DNA from: an uncultured Clostridium sp.
GTDB lineage: Bacteria > Bacillota > Clostridia > TANB77 > CAG-508
Length of the DNA stretch: 6,539 nucleotides
NCBI GenBank assembly: GCA_900553695.1
Contig: USEM01000034.1
Location: 1-6,539, forward strand
Direction: 5' to 3'
A program made the translations under genes and the position numbers. The notes beneath the pieces are model-generated. The model was not told the DNA's origin and searched no databases. It worked only from the letters and a program-made list of their open reading frames with translations. Below are positions 1 to 5,984 of this stretch, piece after piece; position 1 is the first letter of the stretch; each line of letters starts with the position of its first letter.

Positions 1-215
1 AAACAGTTTTTATGTTTATAAAAGCAACAATTATTTCCGCCATAATATCAATACCTATAATATGGGGTATTATAAAACACATGGAAAACGTGATAACCAT
101 AAACAAAATCTTAGTACCATTTGGAAGTATAGGAATATACTTAGCAATAATGCTTGTAATAATGCTAATTATAACCGCATATTCGAGCAAAACAATAAGA
201 ATAGAAAGCAATTAA
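1..215 (+). CDS. C-terminal end of a membrane protein, probably an FtsX/MacB-type ABC transporter permease (5' end outside window)
   Basis: The reading frame is open from the first base (first full codon at position 3), so this is the tail of a longer gene, and the ATG at 12 is probably internal. The visible 70 residues form two hydrophobic segments: one rich in Ile around KATIISAIISIPIIWGII, and a second running through IGIYLAIMLVIMLIITAY. Between them is a short loop, and the protein ends in a basic/polar tail (YSSKTIRIESN). Two closing transmembrane helices followed by a 'YSSKxIR' cytoplasmic tail are typical of the C-terminus of FtsX-like permeases, which couple an ATP-binding subunit to export or mechanotransmission. 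The family call rests on this pattern alone. Another polytopic membrane protein is possible. No terminator is obvious after the stop, and the next gene has its own promoter. Confidence 0.6.
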   Translation, partial: TVFMFIKATIISAIISIPIIWGIIKHMENVITINKILVPFGSIGIYLAIMLVIMLIITAYSSKTIRIESN

Positions 216-218
216 AAT

Positions 219-247
219 TTGCAAAGTTAACATAAGTATGGTATAAT
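219..247 (+). promoter_or_regulatory. Sigma-A-type promoter for the gene at 282
   Basis: A -35 box TTGCAA (219-224) is separated by 17 bases from a perfect -10 box TATAAT (242-247). TG at 239-240 gives an extended -10. The expected transcription start is near 254, leaving a leader of about 28 bases that carries the ribosome binding site. The -35 lies inside a TTTGCAAAG palindrome that recurs at 262-270. Confidence 0.75.
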
Positions 248-281
248 TAAACATATAAACTTTTGCAAAGGAGATGTTAGA

Positions 282-776
282 GTGACATCAACTAACGATG
301 TTCTGTTGCTAGACAGAATACGAGAAACCACACATCAAAAGCTTGATAAAACTCGGTACGATACAACATTAGTAAGAAACACGACAAATTGTTACTCTTA
401 TGCAATGGGAAGCACGGTAAGTTGTTTAAACCTTTACAGAGTAGGAGCAATATCAGGAAGAAAGCCACTTGAAGAACCATACTTTTCAACAGGAGAAATT
501 ATTAAATTGTTATATGAAGATTTCAAAGAAATCGATTTAACGATTGAAAGATCTTCTGAAGAAGAAGTAATTAGTGAAAATCAATACAAAATTGCATTAT
601 TTGTTAAAGTTTATGCAGATAATAAAATTCATGATTTTCACTTTACAAGGTTTGAAGATGGCAGATGGAGTGAGAAATTCCGGTGGCAACTCCCACGAGA
701 CATAGGCACTTCATTAAAAAATGAATATAACTATTGGCCATGGAGGTTAGTCGGAATCTTCAAAGTTACAAGATAG
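282..776 (+). CDS. Uncharacterised 164-residue protein with a Cys...His pattern reminiscent of papain-like hydrolases
   Basis: I do not recognise a named family. The GTG start at 282 is chosen because AAAGGAG (267-273) lies 8 bases upstream, and the only other in-frame ATG is at residue 42. No signal peptide or membrane segment is visible, so the protein is probably cytoplasmic. Residues 36-43 read NCYSYAMG and residues 117-121 read HDFHF, followed by DGRWSEK (126-132) and a possible acidic residue D140. The order 'NCYxYA ... D-[FY]-H-[FW] ... DGxWSxK' resembles putative cysteine hydrolases in which Cys and His form the catalytic pair. This is an inference from motif order. The gene has its own promoter and terminator, hence is probably monocistronic. 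Four of 13 arginines use CGA/CGG, whereas the clp gene downstream uses almost only AGA, a weak hint of different origin. Confidence 0.75.
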   Translation: MTSTNDVLLLDRIRETTHQKLDKTRYDTTLVRNTTNCYSYAMGSTVSCLNLYRVGAISGRKPLEEPYFSTGEIIKLLYEDFKEIDLTIERSSEEEVISENQYKIALFVKVYADNKIHDFHFTRFEDGRWSEKFRWQLPRDIGTSLKNEYNYWPWRLVGIFKVTR

Positions 777-818
777 AAGTAGATTATTTACATAGGTATT
801 TAATCTACTTTTATCATA
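772..818 (+). terminator. Hairpin terminator after the 282-776 gene
   Basis: Bases 772-786 pair with 801-815 over 15 positions (one G-U) around a 14-base loop, starting inside the last codons of the gene. The 3' arm contains CTTTTAT, but the T-tract is short and the stem AT-rich, so efficiency may be modest. Confidence 0.6.
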
Positions 819-830
819 TGCATAATATGG

Positions 831-856
831 CAAGAGATTTTGTCATTTTTCTCTTG
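831..856. promoter_or_regulatory. Inverted repeat overlapping the -35 of the clp promoter (possible operator)
   Basis: CAAGAGA (831-837) and TCTCTTG (850-856) are perfect 7-base inverted arms separated by 12 bases. The right arm contains the first three bases of the -35 box. A repressor binding here would block the promoter. It does not match CtsR or CIRCE consensus sequences. It could also be a weak extra hairpin downstream of the previous terminator. Confidence 0.35.
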
Positions 857-882
857 ACTATGCGTAAAAATTAATGTATTAT
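854..882 (+). promoter_or_regulatory. Sigma-A-type promoter for the clp-pgsA operon
   Basis: A -35 box TTGACT (854-859) and a -10 box TATTAT (877-882), each one mismatch from consensus, are separated by exactly 17 bases. The predicted start near 889 gives a leader of about 33 bases. A ribosome binding site (AAGGTG, 906-911) sits 10 bases before the ATG at 922. Confidence 0.75.
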
Positions 883-921
883 ATTATAAGTAGATAAAAA
901 GGGATAAGGTGAAAAAGATAT

Positions 922-3198
922 ATGTTATGTTCAGTATGCCATAAAAATATGGCTGTAATTTTTACTAAAAAAATAGATGGAAATAATAATAGCGAAATGG
1001 AAGGATATTGCTATGATTGTGCTAAGAAAAAGGGAATAAACCCATTAGATGTTTTAGCAAAACAATCAGGTATTACAGAAGAACAAATAGATAATATTTC
1101 AAAACAATTTGAAACTATGCTTGGGGAAATAACAGAAGATATCTCTCCAGAAGACTTAGAAAATATAGAGGGAGAATCTGCAAATTTAGGTTCAATATTT
1201 TCAAATATATTAGGTGGGAAAGACACAGAACTTTCAAAGGAAAGCGAGCAAAAGAGCAATACAAAGGTTAAAACAAAACCAAAAGAAAAGAAAAAAAGCT
1301 TCCTAGAAATGTATGGAACAAACTTAACAGAAAAAGCAAGAAAAAATGAGTTAGATGAAGTTGTTGGAAGAAAAATGGAAATTGAAAGGGTTATACAAAT
1401 TTTAAATAGACGTTTAAAAAACAACCCATGCTTAATAGGAGAACCAGGTGTTGGTAAAACAGCCATAGCAAATGGTTTGGCCATAAAAATTGCAAGACAA
1501 GAAGTGCCAGCAAAGCTTTTAAACAAAGAAGTATATTTACTTGATATGACAGCTGTTATTGCAGGAACACAGTTTAGAGGTCAATTTGAAGGAAGAATGA
1601 AAGCAATAATAGATGAATGTAAGCAAACAAGAAATATTATATTAGTAATAGACGAAATTCACAATATAATAGGAGCTGGAGATGGAGACCATTCAATGAA
1701 TGCAGCTAACATTTTAAAACCATCACTTGCAAATGGAGAGGTTCAATTAGTTGGAACAACAACTTTAAAAGAATATAGAAAATATATAGAAAAAGATACT
1801 GCATTAGAAAGAAGACTTCAACCTGTATTAGTTGAAGAACCATCTGTTCAAGCAACAATTGAAATGCTAAAAGAAGTTAAAAAATATTACGAAGATTTCC
1901 ACAAAGTTTCAATATCTAATGACGTAATAGAGCAAACTGTTAAAATGTCTGAAAAATATATACATGATAGATTTTTACCAGACAAAGCAATAGATATATT
2001 AGATGAAGCATGCTCAAAAATTAATCTTAATAACAAAGAACTATATGAACTAGAAATATTAAAAAATAGATTAAAAGAAATTGAAAAAGAAAAAGAAGAA
2101 GCAGTAGAATCAGATTCAATTGAAGATTATCAAAAGGCTGCAGATTTAAAAACTGAGGAATGTAATATTCAAGATAGAGTTGCAGAATTAAACTCAAAAC
2201 TTGTAGTGCAAAACCTTACAGTGCAAGATGTTGCAGAAGTTATAGAACATGCTACTAAAATACCAGTAAAGAAAATTACAGAAGCAGAAAAACAAAAATT
2301 ATTAAACTTAGAAGAAAACTTACATAATAGAATAGTTGGTCAGGACGAAGCTGTAAAAGCTGTTGCAAGAGCAATTAGAAGAAATAGAGCAGGACTTCAA
2401 AGTACAAAAAGACCACCATCATTTATATTTGTTGGACCAACAGGTGTTGGTAAAACAGAGCTTGCTAAAACACTTGCATATGAAATGTTTGGAAGCGAAG
2501 ATGCAATAATTAGAATAGATATGTCTGAATATATGGAAAGCCATTCAACAGCAAAATTAATAGGTGCACCTCCAGGATATGTTGGATATGATGATGCCGG
2601 AGGACTTACAGAAAAAGTAAAAAGAAAACCATATTCAATAATACTTTTAGACGAAATAGAAAAGGCACATCAAGATGTATTTAACATTTTATTACAAATA
2701 CTAGATGATGGAAGACTTACAGATGCACAAGGAAATACAGTAAGTTTTGAAAATACAATAATAATAATGACATCAAATGCTGGTTCTAATTTAAACACAA
2801 ATTCAATAGGATTTGGTAAGAGCTCATTAGATAAAAACAAAATTGAAAGTGCACTAAAAGACATTTTCAGACCAGAATTTTTAAATAGAGTTGATGAAAT
2901 AATCAGTTTCAACAGTTTAAGCAAAGAAGAACTTCTACAAATAGTAGACTTATTGCTTAAAAATACAAAAGAAGCATTAGAAAACAAAAATATCAAATTA
3001 GATGTATCAGATGAAGCAAAAAGATATATACTAGAAAAAGGAACAGACTTAAAATATGGAGCAAGACCACTTAGAAGAGCAATTCAAAGATATGTGGAAG
3101 ATGAGATTTCTGAAATGATATTAAGAGGAGAAGTAAGTGAAAATAACACTATAAAAGTTGAGCTAGATGGAGATAAACTTACATTTAAAGTTGAATAG
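922..3198 (+). CDS. clpE: ClpE-like AAA+ unfoldase with N-terminal zinc finger (ATP-dependent Clp protease ATP-binding subunit)
   Basis: This 758-residue class I Clp/Hsp100 ATPase should form hexamers that unfold proteins and thread them into ClpP. It has a four-cysteine zinc finger (C3, C6, C30, C33) instead of Clp_N repeats, the arrangement that defines ClpE and resembles the start of McsA. An acidic then lysine-rich linker follows (about 50-128). The first AAA+ domain has Walker A GEPGVGKT (173-180), Walker B with D244/E245, an unusual pore loop QFRG (217-220) and ERR (296-298). A short UVR-like middle segment lies around 400-430. The second domain has Walker A GPTGVGKT (505-512), Walker B D577/E578, pore loop GYVGY (552-556), arginine finger R656 and sensor-2 GARPLRR (713-719). 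The IGF tripeptide (629-631) is the expected ClpP-docking loop. It may be annotated clpC elsewhere. The family call is certain, the ClpE name less so. Confidence 0.95.
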   Translation: MLCSVCHKNMAVIFTKKIDGNNNSEMEGYCYDCAKKKGINPLDVLAKQSGITEEQIDNISKQFETMLGEITEDISPEDLENIEGESANLGSIFSNILGGKDTELSKESEQKSNTKVKTKPKEKKKSFLEMYGTNLTEKARKNELDEVVGRKMEIERVIQILNRRLKNNPCLIGEPGVGKTAIANGLAIKIARQEVPAKLLNKEVYLLDMTAVIAGTQFRGQFEGRMKAIIDECKQTRNIILVIDEIHNIIGAGDGDHSMNAANILKPSLANGEVQLVGTTTLKEYRKYIEKDTALERRLQPVLVEEPSVQATIEMLKEVKKYYEDFHKVSISNDVIEQTVKMSEKYIHDRFLPDKAIDILDEACSKINLNNKELYELEILKNRLKEIEKEKEEAVESDSIEDYQKAADLKTEECNIQDRVAELNSKLVVQNLTVQDVAEVIEHATKIPVKKITEAEKQKLLNLEENLHNRIVGQDEAVKAVARAIRRNRAGLQSTKRPPSFIFVGPTGVGKTELAKTLAYEMFGSEDAIIRIDMSEYMESHSTAKLIGAPPGYVGYDDAGGLTEKVKRKPYSIILLDEIEKAHQDVFNILLQILDDGRLTDAQGNTVSFENTIIIMTSNAGSNLNTNSIGFGKSSLDKNKIESALKDIFRPEFLNRVDEIISFNSLSKEELLQIVDLLLKNTKEALENKNIKLDVSDEAKRYILEKGTDLKYGARPLRRAIQRYVEDEISEMILRGEVSENNTIKVELDGDKLTFKVE

Positions 3199-3208
3199 GG
3201 AGGGAAAA

Positions 3209-3778
3209 ATGTTAAAATACGTACCAAATGCTTTAACAGTACTTAGGTTTTTACTAATACCAATAATAGTTATTGCATGTGTGCAAGGACAATATATCTT
3301 AGCAATAGCAGTACTTTCAATATCAGGACTAACAGATATATTAGATGGAACAATTGCAAGAAAATATAACTATATAACAGACTTTGGAAAGTTAATGGAC
3401 CCATTAGCAGATAAAGCAACACAAATAAGCTTACTAACAACATTATTTATAAAGGGAGCAATCCCTATTTGGATATTAGCAATAGTTGTGTTAAAAGAAT
3501 TCTGCATGGTATCAGGAGCATCATTCCTATATGGAAAAGAGCTTGTAGTATCAAGCAAATGGTATGGAAAACTAGCAACAGTATTGTTCTATGTTGCAAT
3601 GGTAATCTCTCTATTTTTAGAGCAAATAGGTAATACAACGAATAATATAATAAAGGCAATAGGAATAGCAGACACTATAATATACTATTTAGCTGTAATT
3701 ACAACAATAGCATCACTAATAATGTATATGAAGGCATTTTATATACAAGGTTATTTAAAGAAAAATAATGAAAAATAA
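3209..3778 (+). CDS. pgsA: CDP-diacylglycerol--glycerol-3-phosphate 3-phosphatidyltransferase (phosphatidylglycerophosphate synthase)
   Basis: This integral membrane enzyme transfers the phosphatidyl group from CDP-diacylglycerol to glycerol-3-phosphate, giving phosphatidylglycerophosphate and CMP, the committed step to phosphatidylglycerol and cardiolipin. The 189-residue product is normal for PgsA. The CDP-alcohol phosphotransferase signature is intact: D43, D46-G47, A50-R51, G60, D64 and D68 in the order D-x2-DG-x2-AR-x8-G-x3-D-x3-D. The opening NALTVLRFLLIPI is also characteristic. Several further hydrophobic helices follow, and the tail is lysine-rich. The ATG at 3209 is preferred over an upstream in-frame ATG at 3167 because AGGGAGGG (3197-3204) precedes it and the earlier start would lie inside the clp gene. 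It starts 10 bases after the clp stop and has no promoter of its own, so the two are cotranscribed. Confidence 0.93.
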   Translation: MLKYVPNALTVLRFLLIPIIVIACVQGQYILAIAVLSISGLTDILDGTIARKYNYITDFGKLMDPLADKATQISLLTTLFIKGAIPIWILAIVVLKEFCMVSGASFLYGKELVVSSKWYGKLATVLFYVAMVISLFLEQIGNTTNNIIKAIGIADTIIYYLAVITTIASLIMYMKAFYIQGYLKKNNEK

Positions 3779-3783
3779 AATCA

Positions 3784-3822
3784 AAAAGATTTGCTTTATG
3801 TTTTAAGCAAATCTTTTATTAC
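3784..3822. terminator. Bidirectional terminator between pgsA and tcdA
   Basis: Bases 3784-3796 pair perfectly with 3805-3817 (13 bp) around an 8-base loop. T-rich tracts follow on both strands: CTTTTATT on plus, and TTTTTGATTTTATTTTT reading minus. It lies 5 bases after the pgsA stop. On the minus strand it contains the last codons and stop of tcdA, so one hairpin serves both convergent units. Confidence 0.85.
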
Positions 3823-4497
3823 TTCTCCTGCAATTATAAGCCCTGCTACTGATGGTACAAAGGAGATACTTCCAGGAATTGCTTTTCCATTCTCTCCAAT
3901 GATGCCGCTTTTTAAAGGTTCTTCTTTTGAATATAGAACCTTTAAATGTTTTACACCTCTTTGTTTTAGTTCTTTTCTCATAACTTTTGCAAGTGGGCAG
4001 ACTTGAGTTTTGTAAATGTCTGTAATTTCGAATAGGCATGGGTTTAGTTTGTTCCCTGTTCCCATTGATGAAATGATAGGAATACCAAGCTTTTGAGCTT
4101 GCATAACTAATTCTATTTTTGCTGTAACCGTATCTATTGCATCTACTATATATGTAATTGAATTGTTTAAAATATTTGTATTACCAGGCATGAAAAATTC
4201 TGCGAATGTTTCAACTTTTGCCTCAGGGTTTATTGATAAAATTCTTTCTTTTGCAACATCAACTTTTAGTTTTCCAATAGTCTTATGTGTTGCAATAAGT
4301 TGCCTGTTTATATTTGAAAGGCTAACTTGATCTTTATCTATTAGAACAAAGCATCCAACACCAGCTCTTGCTAAAGCTTCTACAACAAAAGAACCAACTC
4401 CGCCAACACCAAAAACAGCAACTTTTGTATTTTTTAGTTTTTCTAAACCTTCATCTCCAATTAAAATTTTAGTTCTACAAAAAGCACTTTCTTCCAT
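3796..4497 (-). CDS. tcdA: tRNA threonylcarbamoyladenosine dehydratase (ThiF/MoeB/E1-like superfamily)
   Basis: TcdA uses ATP to adenylate and cyclise N6-threonylcarbamoyladenosine at tRNA position 37, giving the cyclic hydantoin form (ct6A) in ANN-decoding tRNAs. The 233 residues show the E1-like fold: a glycine-rich nucleotide loop GVGGVGS (30-36), the D54-x-D56 and SNINRQ (61-66) adenylation motifs, K78, and VDAIDTVTAK (118-127). These are followed by SSMGTGNK (143-150) and CPLAKVMRKELK (167-178), both TcdA-specific. The closing GSISFVPSVAGL also fits. There are no thiocarboxylate-carrier neighbours (ThiS/MoaD), arguing against ThiF or MoeB. The ATG lies 4 bases after the stop of the upstream minus-strand gene. 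A weak AAAAGGAT-type ribosome binding site (4516-4510) sits within that gene's final codons, so translation is likely coupled. Its 3' end lies in the shared terminator. Confidence 0.9.
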   Translation of the reverse strand: MEESAFCRTKILIGDEGLEKLKNTKVAVFGVGGVGSFVVEALARAGVGCFVLIDKDQVSLSNINRQLIATHKTIGKLKVDVAKERILSINPEAKVETFAEFFMPGNTNILNNSITYIVDAIDTVTAKIELVMQAQKLGIPIISSMGTGNKLNPCLFEITDIYKTQVCPLAKVMRKELKQRGVKHLKVLYSKEEPLKSGIIGENGKAIPGSISFVPSVAGLIIAGEVIKDLLKT

Positions 4498-4501
4498 AAA
4501 A

Positions 4502-4768
4502 TTAACCTATCCTTTTTTGCAATTCGTTATATGCTTGTCTTACAGCAATAGCAAGCTGTGCAGAACAAGAAGTAGGCTTTGAACCACATTTTATATCTTT
4601 AAAAAGATCCTCAATTTCCTCAACAGTTTTACCTTCTACAACCCTAGCAATAGCTGCCAAGTTACCAGGGCAACCTCCAAAAAATGTTACATTGGTAATA
4701 ACATTACCATTTATATCAAATTCAATTTTTCTAGTACAAGTACCATATGTTTCATAACTATATCTCAT
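4502..4768 (-). CDS. Small TSCPD-domain protein (TIGR03905-like)
   Basis: This 88-residue cytosolic protein begins MRYSYETYGTCTRKIEFDI and contains FFGGCPGNLAAIARVVEGK (29-47), then KCGSKPTSCSAQLA (60-73). This layout matches the small stand-alone TSCPD-domain family TIGR03905; the TSCPD domain also occurs at the end of B12-dependent ribonucleotide reductases. Four cysteines (C11, C33, C61, C68) could bind a metal, but that is inference, and the biochemical role is unknown. The ATG at 4768 is chosen because GGAGG (4780-4776) sits 7 bases upstream. An in-frame ATG 10 codons earlier (4798) has no ribosome binding site and adds non-conserved residues. It is the first gene of a two-gene minus-strand operon with tcdA. 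Confidence 0.85.
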   Translation of the reverse strand: MRYSYETYGTCTRKIEFDINGNVITNVTFFGGCPGNLAAIARVVEGKTVEEIEDLFKDIKCGSKPTSCSAQLAIAVRQAYNELQKRIG

Positions 4769-4809
4769 AAATAAACCTCCATTAATTAAAATAAACATAT
4801 TACATATAA

Positions 4810-4838
4810 ATTATACAATCAAAAGGTAAAAAAATCAA
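4810..4838 (-). promoter_or_regulatory. Sigma-A-type promoter for the TSCPD-tcdA operon
   Basis: Reading the minus strand, TTGATT (4838-4833) is followed after 17 bases by a perfect TATAAT (4815-4810). The expected start is near 4803, about 35 bases before the ATG at 4768. Confidence 0.7.
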
Positions 4839-4865
4839 ATGTTTTAAGCCAATTTTCATATATAT

Positions 4866-4894
4866 TTGTTACAATTCAGCATTGAAATAATAAT
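4866..4894 (+). promoter_or_regulatory. Possible upstream promoter in the divergent intergenic region
   Basis: TTGTTA (4866-4871) lies 17 bases before AATAAT (4889-4894). Both boxes are imperfect. If real, transcription would start near 4901, at the base of the hairpin described below, and give a leader of about 130 bases for the ROK kinase gene. Confidence 0.3.
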
Positions 4895-4897
4895 GTA

Positions 4898-4927
4898 AGT
4901 AGCCAAACGCAGGAGTTTTGGCGGACT
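4898..4927 (+). other. Small hairpin of unknown role upstream of the ROK kinase
   Basis: GCCAAA (4902-4907) pairs with TTTGGC (4917-4922), and an outer AGT (4898-4900) can pair with ACT (4925-4927) across a 1x2 internal loop. The 9-base apical loop contains GGA. There is no T-tract directly after it, so it is not a good intrinsic terminator. It is the most GC-rich patch of this AT-rich spacer. It could be a leader structure, a protein-binding site or chance. Confidence 0.3.
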
Positions 4928-4945
4928 GTTTAAATATGTTTAAAT
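4928..4945. repeat. Tandem GTTTAAAT pair with 10-base period
   Basis: GTTTAAAT occurs at 4928-4935 and again at 4938-4945, one helical turn apart, upstream of the proximal kinase promoter. Each copy contains the palindrome TTTAAA. It could be a binding site, but in DNA this AT-rich chance is plausible. Confidence 0.3.
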
Positions 4946-4981
4946 GATAATAGTTTATAGAATACAAATTGCTAAATACAC

Positions 4982-5010
4982 TTGCATATTTTCCCAAAAT
5001 GTAATATAGT
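4982..5010 (+). promoter_or_regulatory. Proximal sigma-A-type promoter for the ROK kinase (and probably clpC)
   Basis: TTGCAT (4982-4987) and TATAGT (5005-5010) are separated by exactly 17 bases. The start would fall near 5017, only a few bases before the ribosome binding site AAAGGAG (5021-5027), which is 6 bases from the ATG at 5034. Confidence 0.6.
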
Positions 5011-5033
5011 ATTTAGTATGAAAGGAGTAACAA

Positions 5034-5951
5034 ATGAAAATAGGTGTAGATATTGGTGGAAGCCATGTGGGAATAGGTTTAATAAATGAAAATGGTAAGA
5101 TTATAGCACAAGAAGATCAGGACTTAAATAATGAATTAAAAAGTGAAAATTATGCTGAAAAGCTAGTTGAGACTATTATAGATTTAATAACTAAAGTTTT
5201 AGATAAAAAGAATATAAATATACAAGATGTTAGGTTAATAGGAATTGCAATTCCAGGGACTGTTTCAGATACACATATTATAAAGGCTGAGAACTTACAT
5301 ATTAAGAATTTTAATATAGTATCTGAAATTAATAAGTTCTTTAATATACCAATTGTACTTAGAAATGATGCAAAATGTGCAGCTATTGCTGAGAAGGAAT
5401 ATGGTAGTTTAAAAAAATATGATGATGCAGTATTCTTAACAGTAGGAACAGGTATAGGTGGCGCAGTTTACTTAGGTGGAAAGCTTCTAAAACCTAAGAA
5501 ATATGAGGGCTTTGAGATAGGTCATATGGTAATAGAAAAAGATGGAATTAAGTGTAACTGTGGAAGAAATGGTTGCTTTGAAAAATACGCATCTATGAAA
5601 GCTTTCAAAGAAGCTGTTCAAAGAAAGTTTGAAGTAGAAAACTTAACAGGCAGAGAAATAAGAGATTTGTTAAATGATGCAGAAAACAGAGAAAAAGCAC
5701 AAGATGTTATAGATGAATATATAGAAAATTTAAGCACGGGCTTAGCAAATTTAATAAACATATTTGAACCAGAAGTAATATCAATAGGTGGAGGTTTTAT
5801 CCACTTTAAGGAGCTTTTGTTAGATAAACTAAGCCAAAAGCTTCATGAGAAAAATATGCTATTTAATAATCAAGCAGTTCCAAAAATTATTACAGCAAAA
5901 CTAAAAAATGATGCAGGAATTATTGGAAGTGTTATTGAATACAAAGATTAG
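5034..5951 (+). CDS. ROK-family sugar kinase (glucokinase-like)
   Basis: ROK kinases phosphorylate free hexoses or amino-hexoses with ATP in the cytoplasm. The 305-residue product has the usual kinase length and no N-terminal helix-turn-helix, so it is an enzyme rather than a NagC/XylR-type repressor. Visible motifs are the phosphate-binding DIGGS (6-10), RND (110-112) with D112 the expected catalytic base, and GTGIGG (138-143). E161 and H164 (EIGH) contact substrate and zinc, and the zinc cysteines C174, C176 and C181 lie in CNCGRNGC; later comes SIGGG. All key residues are present. Substrate cannot be fixed from sequence: glucose, fructose, N-acetylmannosamine and N-acetylglucosamine are all possible. 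No transporter or other sugar gene adjoins it. clpC starts 33 bases downstream with no terminator between, implying cotranscription. Confidence 0.92.
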   Translation: MKIGVDIGGSHVGIGLINENGKIIAQEDQDLNNELKSENYAEKLVETIIDLITKVLDKKNINIQDVRLIGIAIPGTVSDTHIIKAENLHIKNFNIVSEINKFFNIPIVLRNDAKCAAIAEKEYGSLKKYDDAVFLTVGTGIGGAVYLGGKLLKPKKYEGFEIGHMVIEKDGIKCNCGRNGCFEKYASMKAFKEAVQRKFEVENLTGREIRDLLNDAENREKAQDVIDEYIENLSTGLANLINIFEPEVISIGGGFIHFKELLLDKLSQKLHEKNMLFNNQAVPKIITAKLKNDAGIIGSVIEYKD

Positions 5952-5984
5952 AACTTGTTAATAATGTACTTGCAAGGAGGAACT

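Noticed and set aside
838..860. Possible CtsR operator near the clp promoter (minus-strand AGTCAAG)
   Set aside because: Only one half-site is close to the CtsR heptad. At the required 3-base spacing the second heptad does not match, and the nearby ATGACAAA is out of register.
1011..1526. Long minus-strand open frame inside the clp gene, and similar antisense frames at 292-489, 2670-2996, 3370-3659 and 6137-6439
   Set aside because: They are mirror frames of well-supported genes, lack ribosome binding sites and encode Ser/Phe/Leu-rich low-complexity sequence typical of antisense AT-rich coding DNA.
1444..2458. An 18-base identical repeat (CAGGTGTTGGTAAAACAG) in the two halves of the clp gene
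   Set aside because: Both copies encode the GVGKT Walker A loops of the two AAA+ domains, so the identity reflects protein conservation and codon bias, not a mobile or recombinogenic repeat.
3167..3208. Upstream in-frame ATG that would extend PgsA by 14 residues
   Set aside because: It lies within the clp coding region and has no ribosome binding site, whereas ATG 3209 has a strong one and matches the normal PgsA N-terminus.
4769..4798. Upstream ATG that would extend the TSCPD protein by 10 residues
   Set aside because: The strong GGAGG site at 4776-4780 serves ATG 4768, and the extension would overlap that site.
4898..4927. Hairpin considered as an intrinsic terminator for either divergent operon
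   Set aside because: No T-tract follows on the plus strand, and no gene ends near it on either strand.
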